A stretch of DNA of 64,000 bases from Cohnella endophytica (GTDB lineage: Bacteria > Bacillota > Bacilli > Paenibacillales > Paenibacillaceae), in contig NZ_RBZM01000012.1 of the NCBI RefSeq assembly GCF_003628305.1, positions 50,928-114,927 on the forward strand. The letters are read 5' to 3'. Shown piece after piece: positions 26,777 to 33,699 of the stretch. A program made the translations under genes and the position numbers. The notes beneath the pieces are model-generated. The model ran no database searches. It had not been told where the DNA came from and worked only from the letters and a program-made list of their open reading frames with translations. The first letter of the stretch is position 1, and each line of letters opens with the position of its first letter.

Positions 26777-27610
26777 ATGGAAAACCTATTCCCGTTTCGG
26801 GCGGCATTGAACGCGTCGACTTTATTCCCCTACCGGCTCGGCATACGAGATCAACTGCAGGTCGCGGCCGAAGCCGGATACAAGGGCATAGAAATCTGGA
26901 TGAAGGATCTGCAAGCTTACGCGGAGGCCGGCGGCTCCGTTCACGATCTTAAGCGGACGGCCTCCGAACTCGGCATCGAGATCGCGAACGCGATCTCGTT
27001 CATTCCCTGGGCGGACGACGATGCTGGCTTACGCTCGCGCGGCAAGCGGCAAACCGAAGAGGAATTGTCCTTGCTCGCCGAGCTTGGCTGTCCCTCCTTC
27101 GCCGCGCCGCCCTTAGGCACGGTGGATAATGCGACCTTGGACGAGCTTGCCGTCCGTTACGCGGAGTTGTGCGAGCTCGCGAAAGGATACGGCGTCGCTC
27201 CGATCCTCGAATTCTGGGGGCGAGCGAAAAAGCTGTCGCGTCTGAGCGAAGCCGCGTACGTAGCGAAACAGAGCGGAGTGACAGGCGCTACTCTGCTGCT
27301 CGATCCGTTCCATATGTACACGGGCGGCAGCTCCGTGAGCGACATCGCGCACCTAAACGGATATCGCATCGGTATCGTGCACGCGAACGATTATCCCGCC
27401 AGCCCGGCAAGGGAGACGATCTCCGATGCGGATCGCCTGTTTCCTGGCGAGGGCATCGCTCCATCGTCGGAGCTTGCAAGGTTGCTCCATGCAGCCGGTT
27501 ATGAAGGCTTCCTGTCTCTCGAGCTGTTCGCGGCCGATTACGGCGGAAGCAGCGCACTCGAGGTCGCGAAGCGCGGCTTAAGCGCCATCAAGCAAACGTA
27601 TGCGATCTAG
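26777..27610 (+). CDS. Sugar phosphate isomerase/epimerase-like TIM barrel protein (second of two)
   Basis: 277 residues, ATG 26777 after GAGAGGAG, 13 bp from the AraC stop. Metal-ligand strands are visible: YKGIEIWM, APILEFWG, LLLDPFHMY, IGIVHANDYP and LSLELF. It is clearly distinct in sequence from the first isomerase, so it is not a recent duplicate. Two such barrels with a Gfo/Idh dehydrogenase is a common arrangement in inositol-like or rare-sugar pathways. Confidence 0.87.
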   Translation: MENLFPFRAALNASTLFPYRLGIRDQLQVAAEAGYKGIEIWMKDLQAYAEAGGSVHDLKRTASELGIEIANAISFIPWADDDAGLRSRGKRQTEEELSLLAELGCPSFAAPPLGTVDNATLDELAVRYAELCELAKGYGVAPILEFWGRAKKLSRLSEAAYVAKQSGVTGATLLLDPFHMYTGGSSVSDIAHLNGYRIGIVHANDYPASPARETISDADRLFPGEGIAPSSELARLLHAAGYEGFLSLELFAADYGGSSALEVAKRGLSAIKQTYAI

Positions 27611-27725
27611 TTGCATCGTTCGCGCTATAGCCCCCGTTGGAGTGACATGGGCAAGGTTGCGATGTAAGATAGGAACATGAATGACTTATAGTTCCGAGGC
27701 AACCTTAACCCGAAGGAGAGACGTC

Positions 27726-28718
27726 ATGCGATTCATCAGCAATAACGACAATACCGATCCGGCTCTTAACTTGGCGTTGGAAGAATATATTTTACGCTCC
27801 ATGCCCGACACCGACGATTATTTGCTGTTCTACATTAACGAACCGTCGATCATTATCGGCAAAAACCAGAACACCGTCGAAGAGATCAACGCGGAATACG
27901 TGGAACAGAACGACATCCACGTCGTTCGTAGGCTGTCCGGCGGCGGCGCCGTCTACCACGATCTCGGCAACTTGAACTTCAGCTTCATCATGAAGGACGA
28001 CGGTCAGTCGTTCCATAACTTCAAGAAGTTTACCGAGCCGGTAGTGAGCGCTTTGCGCAAGCTCGGCGTCGATGCAGAGCTAACGGGTCGCAACGACCTC
28101 CAGGTCGGCGAACGCAAAATCTCGGGCAACGCGCAATTCTCCACTCGCGGCAAAATGTTCAGTCACGGGACGCTACTGTTCGACTCCGAGATGGACAACG
28201 TCTCCTCCGCGCTCAAGTCGAACGCCGAGAAGTACGTTTCCAAGTCCACGAAGTCGATCCGCAGCCGGGTCGCCAATATCTCAGAGTTCCTGCCGGAGCC
28301 GATGACGATCGAGCAATTCCGTACGAGCCTGCTATCCTCGCTGTTCGAGGGGGAGCCGGAAATTCCTTATTACGAGCTGACCGAGCAGGACTGGGATAAC
28401 GTGCGTAGGCTCGCCGACGAGCGTTACCGAAGCTGGGAGTGGAACTACGGCCGTTCTCCTGCGTTTAACATGCGCCAGACCAAACGAATCGAAGGTGCGG
28501 GAACGTATGACGTTCGCCTGCTGGTGGAGGAAGGGATCATTAAAGAAGCGACCATCTACGGGGACTTCTTCGGACGCGGAGACAGCTCGGAGCTAGCGGC
28601 TAAGCTTGTCGGTACGCGCTACGAAACGGAAACGTTGAGCTCGCTGCTGGAAGGAATCGACTTACCTTACTATCTCGGTCCGATCACGAAGGAACAGTGG
28701 CTGGAGCTGCTGCTTTAA
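27726..28718 (+). CDS. lplA: Lipoate-protein ligase A
   Basis: 330 residues from ATG 27726, preceded by AAGGAGAG; an in-frame start at 27681 has no site. It activates free lipoate with ATP and attaches it to E2 or GcvH proteins. Features: IIIGKNQNTVEEIN, VRRLSGGGAVYHDLGNLNFSF (RRxSGGGAV(F/Y)HDxGN signature), GRNDLQVGERKISGNAQ with the adenylate-binding lysine, then the small C-terminal accessory domain (about 245-330) with NYGRSP. The full two-domain form is like B. subtilis LplJ. It has its own terminator directly after it. Confidence 0.93.
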   Translation: MRFISNNDNTDPALNLALEEYILRSMPDTDDYLLFYINEPSIIIGKNQNTVEEINAEYVEQNDIHVVRRLSGGGAVYHDLGNLNFSFIMKDDGQSFHNFKKFTEPVVSALRKLGVDAELTGRNDLQVGERKISGNAQFSTRGKMFSHGTLLFDSEMDNVSSALKSNAEKYVSKSTKSIRSRVANISEFLPEPMTIEQFRTSLLSSLFEGEPEIPYYELTEQDWDNVRRLADERYRSWEWNYGRSPAFNMRQTKRIEGAGTYDVRLLVEEGIIKEATIYGDFFGRGDSSELAAKLVGTRYETETLSSLLEGIDLPYYLGPITKEQWLELLL

Positions 28719-28740
28719 GTTGCTGCGTGGATGGAAAGGA

Positions 28741-28767
28741 AAATAGCGGCCTTCGGGGCCGCTATTT
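28741..28767 (+). terminator. Hairpin terminator of the lipoate ligase gene, first element of the array
   Basis: Perfect 11-bp stem AAATAGCGGCC/GGCCGCTATTT with loop TTCGG, 22 bp after the stop. The downstream arm ends in TATTTC, which recurs at a 50/51-bp period through 29220, so this hairpin also counts as the first repeat unit. Confidence 0.8.
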
Positions 28768-29240
28768 CTGCGTGTTGGGGTTGGTCGGCGGAATTAGAGG
28801 CCCTGGGGGACCTTATTTCGGCGAGATCAGGTTGGTTGGCGGCATTAACGGCCCCGGGGGACGTTATTTCCGAGGAATCGGGTTGGTTCGCGGAATTAAC
28901 GGCCTCGGAGGACGTTATTTCAGCAGAATCGGGTGTATTGGAGGAAATAAGAGCCCCTGAGGACGCTATTTGGACGAAATCTAGTTAGTTGATGGAATAA
29001 GGGCCTCGGGGGACGCTATTTCCGCGGAATCGGGTTGGTTGGCGGCATTAACGGCCCCGGGGGACGTTATTTCCGAGGAATCGGGTTGGTTCGCGGAATT
29101 AACGGCCTCGGAGGACGCTAGTTCGGCAAAATCTAGTTGGTTGAAGGAACAAGTGTCCCGGAGGGCGTTATTTCGGCGGAATCTAGATGGTTGATGAAAT
29201 AACGACCCTGAAGGACGTTATTATGCCTGAATCTGGATAA
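28768..29240. repeat. About nine further tandem 50/51-bp units carrying short inverted repeats
   Basis: The anchor TATTT recurs at 28763, 28814, 28865, 28916, 28967, 29017, 29068, 29119 (as TAGTT), 29169 and 29219. Most units contain an A-A-C-G/C-C arm and a later GGGACG-TTATT arm that can pair, and a linker like AATCGGGTTGGTTGGCGG. The 85 bp at 28830-28914 recur without change at 29033-29117, offset 203 bp, that is four units. A further isolated hairpin with the same arms lies at 29285-29309. Short open frames in the array are by-products of the near-51 period. Confidence 0.9.
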
Positions 29241-29338
29241 AATCGACCATTTCACCGTTGTTTCAAGTCGAGTCCGGAATGGATTATAGCGTCCCTAAGG
29301 GACGTTATTATCTATTCCGGGCAGAATGACGGCCATTC

Positions 29339-29803
29339 CTATTTCAGCTTCTTTCCCGCCTCTAGCAACCCGATCGATTTCACGATTCGGTTTGCTCTCG
29401 TTTCCGCTTTCTTCGCGGAATCGATCCACGTTACGTATTCTTTGCGGTAGGAGTATGCAAGGTCGTCGAAAAACGCTTGAGCTCTTGCGCTCTCGCCGAG
29501 CTTCGCGAGAAAATCTTCCGGTACCTCAAGCCCCCGCTCTTCAGTGTCCAGTTCCATCGTCACATCAACGGAATCTCCCTCCGTCACGCCGGATGCGGCG
29601 CGTAATGCCTGATTAACGACAAGGTAATGTCTACCGTCGCCATGGGGCATGAGCGAACTTCTGAAGGTGGCTCCGTTGACCGTTCCTTTGACTCTGATCT
29701 GCCCTTTACTTCCGAATGTCTCTTCGGCCGGAAATGGAACGGTTAAATACGTCCACGTGCCCGTCCCTTCCGGCCGAATGAGTTTTGCGCTAAAAGCTTT
29801 CAA
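29339..29803 (-). CDS. DUF1905/YdeI-family (OmpD-associated) protein
   Basis: 154 residues from a TTG at 29803, with AGAGGAG about nine bases upstream; a TTG at 29848 in frame has no site. The N-terminal DUF1905 beta-barrel (about 1-90) has WTYLTVPFP, GTVNGATFRSSLMP and GRHYLVVNQALRAASG. The C-terminal YdeI/OmpD-associated segment (about 95-154) has PEDFLAKL, FFDDLAYSYRKEYVTWI and AKKAETRANRI. The family is widespread, cytoplasmic and of unsettled function, with some members linked to bacteriocin or peptide resistance. It stands alone between two intergenic repeat-like regions. Confidence 0.85.
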   Translation of the reverse strand: MKAFSAKLIRPEGTGTWTYLTVPFPAEETFGSKGQIRVKGTVNGATFRSSLMPHGDGRHYLVVNQALRAASGVTEGDSVDVTMELDTEERGLEVPEDFLAKLGESARAQAFFDDLAYSYRKEYVTWIDSAKKAETRANRIVKSIGLLEAGKKLK

Positions 29804-29848
29804 GTAAGCACACTCCTCTGCTTTATCCGCAGTATCTGCTATCTCCAA

Positions 29849-30221
29849 CTCGATCGCTTAACTCTCATATTCCCGTTAGATAAACTACTCCGCGTACCGC
29901 TCAAATCAGCTAGCAGCTACCCTTTCAACTAACTCGCAAGCCTCGCTACTACACCTACCGCACATAAACCATCCAGAAAAACTGTTCCTCAAGCTTCCCT
30001 AACTCGACTATTCCGATTATCCTCCAAACAACATCATCTTAGCTCGATGAATCCGCTTATCCCACCAAATCATCTTCTTAATTCGACTTCTCCTCTATTC
30101 CAACTCATCCGTGTAATGCAATTAGTCAGCTCCCTTTACCTACCCCAACTAATCGCATTGTTTTGCAATTCCGCCACTCCCACCTTAGCCTCTTTCTCTA
30201 ACCAACCCGACTCTCCGTACG
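29849..30221. other. Intergenic region, no gene seen; strongly C/T-rich on the plus strand
   Basis: About 370 bp between the DUF1905 gene and the stop of the deaminase-like gene. The plus strand is rich in C and T and poor in G, with loosely recurring phrases such as CTAACTC, AACTCGACT and CCTCCAAAC. The first and last resemble phrases of the 52-bp array at 5845 (CTAACTCCC, CTCCAAACC), so this may be a decayed relative. The 114-codon frame here is not convincing. No terminator with a T run was found. Confidence 0.5.
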
Positions 30222-31457
30222 CTAACTCCTTTGAAGCGTCCCCGAAACGATGTTACCTTGGTGCAGAACGGCAAGACGAGGGGCTCTTCGCGCCACTGCT
30301 TCCGCAGAGCAGCTCGCTCCGGCCAGCACCATCGAAGCTTCGTCTCCGACTGCGGGCCATACCCGGTTGCCTTCGTCGTCGAGCGGCATGATGCCGCCCG
30401 TAATGAAGCCGATCGCACGGGATAAGCCCCGCTCGTCCGACATCCCATACACCTCGGCCAAACGTCCGGCTTTCTCCAGATTGTCGCCGTTGCCGAACGG
30501 CGACCAATGATCGGTCAAGCTATCCGTCCCAAGCTCGACCTTCACGCCTTTCCGATGCAGCATCGGAATCGGCATGATGAAGCCTCCGATCGGCACGGTC
30601 GAAGCAATCGAGATCCGTGCTTCGGCTAACCGCTCGGCCAACCTCTCCGTATCCGCGGCGACTCCGCCGATGAAACCGAAAGCATGGCTGACCGTCACCC
30701 GGCCTTGCCATCCCGCGTCCACCGTCAGATCCGCCAGCCTTTCCATCGTCGCGATCCCGGTCGCTCCTCCCTCATGCAGATGGATGTCGATCCCGGCATT
30801 CGTCTCGACGGCAATGTCCATCATCTCCTGCAAGGAGCGCTCCATATCGCCGTCCACGGTCGTCGGGTCAAGTCCGCCGACATGCGTGGCTCCCAGCCGC
30901 ACCGCTTGCTTCATCAGTTCCGAGGACTTTGCCAACAACAGCCCGTGCTGCGGGAAAGCGACGATCTCGCAACTGACTTGACCCTTGTAGGCGGCCAAAG
31001 CTTCCTGAACGGCTTCAAGCCCCTTCAATCCGCTCGTCGGCTCGATATTCACATGTCCGCGAACATGCGTCGACCCGTTGCCAATCAGCAACCCGAGAAT
31101 CTTTTTCGCCCGCTCGGCGGCAACCGGAAAAAGCTTCGGAAGCAATTCCTTCTCCTCTTCGATCCGGTCGAAAATGCTCCGAACCGGTTTGACCGCCTGC
31201 CAAGGACCGCCGAAATAAGTTTTATCCAGATGGATATGCGCGTCTTTGAACGAGGGAAGCAATAAGGCGCCTTTCGCGTCCAGCTTCGGAAGCTCGTCCG
31301 CGCTTGGAACGTCACCGATCACGATCTCCGCCACTTTCCCATCGGCAATGCGTAAATGAGCGATGCTCGTCTCCGTTCCTTCTACGGCGCCGCCGTTATC
31401 GTATCGATACCCGGTTTCCAACGTTGCGTTAATTAGCCAATAGGTTCTATAGGTCAT
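30222..31457 (-). CDS. Cytosine-deaminase-like metal-dependent amidohydrolase
   Basis: 411 residues from ATG 31457 with GGGAGATTC nearby; the frame opens earlier at 31517 inside the htpG terminator region. Amidohydrolase barrel with the metal motifs DAHIHLDKT (HxH, about 70-78), HVRGHVNIEP, DIHLHEGG, TVSHAFG and the catalytic aspartate in LGTDSLTDHWSPFGNGD. The last motif and the HLDK(T) loop are typical of the CodA group, which deaminates cytosine, isoguanine or related heterocycles. The substrate is not certain, since this group also contains other N-heterocycle deaminases. No permease gene (codB) is adjacent. Confidence 0.85.
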   Translation of the reverse strand: MTYRTYWLINATLETGYRYDNGGAVEGTETSIAHLRIADGKVAEIVIGDVPSADELPKLDAKGALLLPSFKDAHIHLDKTYFGGPWQAVKPVRSIFDRIEEEKELLPKLFPVAAERAKKILGLLIGNGSTHVRGHVNIEPTSGLKGLEAVQEALAAYKGQVSCEIVAFPQHGLLLAKSSELMKQAVRLGATHVGGLDPTTVDGDMERSLQEMMDIAVETNAGIDIHLHEGGATGIATMERLADLTVDAGWQGRVTVSHAFGFIGGVAADTERLAERLAEARISIASTVPIGGFIMPIPMLHRKGVKVELGTDSLTDHWSPFGNGDNLEKAGRLAEVYGMSDERGLSRAIGFITGGIMPLDDEGNRVWPAVGDEASMVLAGASCSAEAVARRAPRLAVLHQGNIVSGTLQRS

Positions 31458-31498
31458 CGAGAATCTCCCGTCTAAGTTGAATTGAGTTCCTGCTTCGC

Positions 31499-31537
31499 AA
31501 AAACCCCGACTCGGCAAAGGTATGCCGGAATCGGGGT
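31499..31537 (-). terminator. Terminator of htpG
   Basis: Minus strand: ACCCCGATTCCGGCA pairs with TGCCGAGTCGGGGT across a 6-base loop and TTTT follows. It lies 16 bp past the htpG stop and before the deaminase start. Confidence 0.88.
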
Positions 31538-31552
31538 ATGTCGCTATGCTTA

Positions 31553-33436
31553 TTATACCATGATTTTGCAGATGTCGTTCGTGAACTCCACCGGGTCTTG
31601 AACCGGCAAGCCTTCGATCAGCAACGCTTGGTTGTACAGAAGGCTAGTGTACAGGCTTAGCTTCGTCTTGTCGTTGTCGAAAGCATCCTTCAACGACTTG
31701 AACACCTCATGGTCGGTGTTGATCTCGAGCACCTTTTCCGCTTTCACGTCTTGGCCGCTCGGCATCGCCTTGAGCACTTTTTCCATCTCGATCGTCACTT
31801 CGCCCTCGGTGGACAAGCAAACCGGATGGGATTTAAGCCGTTTGGAAGCTTTGACGCTCTTCACTTTGCCCGACAAAATGCCTTGCATATATTCGAAGAG
31901 GTCCTTGTTGCCGCTAGCTTTTTCCTCGGCTTCCTTCTTGTCGGCTTCCGACTCTTCGATGCCAAGATCGCCGCTGGACACGGATCTGAATTCTTTGTCC
32001 TTGTAGGACATGATCATCTTGATCGCGAACTCGTCGATATCGTCGGTGAAGTAGAAAATTTCGTAGCCTTTGTCAGCGACAAGCTCGGTTTGCGGAAGCT
32101 TCTCGATGCGCTCGATCGATTCGCCGGACGCGTAGTAGATGTACTTCTGGTCTTCCGGCATTCTTGCTACGTACTCTTCAAGGGACACTAACTTTTTCTC
32201 TTTCGAAGAGGAGAACAGAAGCAGATCCTGAAGCACGTCCTTGTTCATGCCGTAGTCGTTGTACACGCCGAATTTCAGCTGTCTGCCAAATGCTTTGTAG
32301 AAGCTCTCATACTTCTCGCGCTCGTCCTTAAGCAGGCCTTGCAGCGCGCCCTTGATCTTGCTCTGGATGTTTTTCGCGATCAGCTTTAATTGACGGTCAT
32401 GCTGCAGGAGTTCCCGCGAAATGTTCAACGATAGATCCTCGGAGTCGACCATCCCTTTTACGAAACCGAAGAAGTCCGGCAGCAGATCCGAGCATTTGTC
32501 CATGATCAGAACGCCGTTGGAGTATAGCTCGAGCCCTTTTTCGAATTCTTTCGTGTAGAAATCGAATGGCGTGTTTTCCGGGATAAAAAGAATCGCCTGG
32601 TAACGAACCGCGCCGTCCGCGCTCAGGTGAATATGCTTAAGCGGCTTGTCGAAGCCATAGCGCTTCTCGTTGTAGAAATTCGCGTAGTCTTCGTCCTTCA
32701 GCTCGCTTTTATTTTTGCGCCAGATCGGGACCATGCTGTTGACCGTCTGCTCTTCCTCGTAGTCCTCGAACTCGTTGTCTTCGCCTTCCTTCGGACGTTT
32801 GCCTTTCACGTCCATCTTGATCGGATAACGAATGAAGTCGGAGTATTTCTTGATAATGGCCTTTAAGCGGTACTCTTCAAGAAACTCGTCGTAATTGTCT
32901 TCTTCGGCGTTCGGCTTGATCTTCAAGACGATCTCCGTACCTACCGTTACTTTGTCGGCCGGCTCGATCGTGTAGCCTTCCGCGCCTTCGGACTCCCATT
33001 TGTAGGCAACGTCGCTGCCGAGCGCTTTGCTCGTTACGGTCAGAACGTCCGCGACCATGAACGCCGAGTAGAACCCGACGCCGAATTGGCCGATGATGTT
33101 GTGGCCGTCTTGGGCTTCATTCTCTTTCTTGAACGCGAGCGATCCGCTCTTCGCGATGACGCCGAGGTTGTTCTCGAGCTCTTCCTTCGTCATCCCGATT
33201 CCCGTGTCGGAAATCGTAAGCGTGCGATTCGCTTTGTCCGCCGTCACCTTAATGAAGTAATCTTCTTTGTTAAAAACCAACGAATCGTCGGTGAGCGCTT
33301 TGTAATAGATTTTGTCTACTGCGTCTGAGGCATTGGAAATGAGCTCCCGGAGGAAAATTTCCTTCTGCGTGTAGATCGAGTTGATCATCATCTCGAGCAA
33401 TCGCTTTGATTCCGCTTTGAACTCCTGCTTCGCCAT
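31553..33436 (-). CDS. htpG: Molecular chaperone HtpG (Hsp90)
   Basis: 627 residues, full length. The GHKL ATPase N-domain has LRELISNASDAVDK, ISDTGIGMTKEEL and IGQFGVGFYSAFMVAD. The middle domain has GVLIMDKCSDLLPDFFGFVKG and SLNISRELLQ. The C-terminal dimerisation domain ends at KIMV, without the eukaryotic MEEVD. It helps fold or remodel client proteins after heat stress. The ribosome binding site is GAGGTGACC, ten bases before ATG 33436. A perfect CIRCE element lies 45-71 bp upstream, so HrcA repression is predicted, unlike B. subtilis htpG, which is not in the HrcA regulon. Confidence 0.97.
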   Translation of the reverse strand: MAKQEFKAESKRLLEMMINSIYTQKEIFLRELISNASDAVDKIYYKALTDDSLVFNKEDYFIKVTADKANRTLTISDTGIGMTKEELENNLGVIAKSGSLAFKKENEAQDGHNIIGQFGVGFYSAFMVADVLTVTSKALGSDVAYKWESEGAEGYTIEPADKVTVGTEIVLKIKPNAEEDNYDEFLEEYRLKAIIKKYSDFIRYPIKMDVKGKRPKEGEDNEFEDYEEEQTVNSMVPIWRKNKSELKDEDYANFYNEKRYGFDKPLKHIHLSADGAVRYQAILFIPENTPFDFYTKEFEKGLELYSNGVLIMDKCSDLLPDFFGFVKGMVDSEDLSLNISRELLQHDRQLKLIAKNIQSKIKGALQGLLKDEREKYESFYKAFGRQLKFGVYNDYGMNKDVLQDLLLFSSSKEKKLVSLEEYVARMPEDQKYIYYASGESIERIEKLPQTELVADKGYEIFYFTDDIDEFAIKMIMSYKDKEFRSVSSGDLGIEESEADKKEAEEKASGNKDLFEYMQGILSGKVKSVKASKRLKSHPVCLSTEGEVTIEMEKVLKAMPSGQDVKAEKVLEINTDHEVFKSLKDAFDNDKTKLSLYTSLLYNQALLIEGLPVQDPVEFTNDICKIMV

Positions 33437-33480
33437 CTTAGATCGGTCACCTCGAAGTTATAATTGGATTTATATTTATT

Positions 33481-33507
33481 TTAGCACTCCTGTAACCTGA
33501 GTGCTAA
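33481..33507. promoter_or_regulatory. CIRCE element (HrcA operator) upstream of htpG
   Basis: TTAGCACTC, nine bases, GAGTGCTAA: an exact match to the CIRCE consensus. It ends 45 bp before the htpG start. The 190 bp between it and the cellulase stop at 33700 hold no gene that I can see. Confidence 0.95.
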
Positions 33508-33699
33508 CTCTCTTTTTTATACCACTTTCATTTTTCCCGGTCAAGGAGGCGTTTCTTCCGATCGCTTCATCTATGCTTCATTTATCCCTCTGCCTCGTCT
33601 ACCGAAAGGCGTGGAGACGACTCTACGCAAAGAAGACCCCAGAAACGCGCATGAGCGCAGTTCGAGGGCCTTCCAATTCGTCAGCTTAACGGTTGCATC

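Noticed and set aside
28697..28988. Two repeat-rich frames of 85-87 codons
   Set aside because: They arise from the 51-bp period of the intergenic array, lack ribosome binding sites and overlap the lipoate ligase end and its terminator.
33508..33699. Possible small gene or RNA between htpG and the cellulase
   Set aside because: Only a 62- to 65-codon frame with no ribosome binding site; no hairpin with a T run was found.
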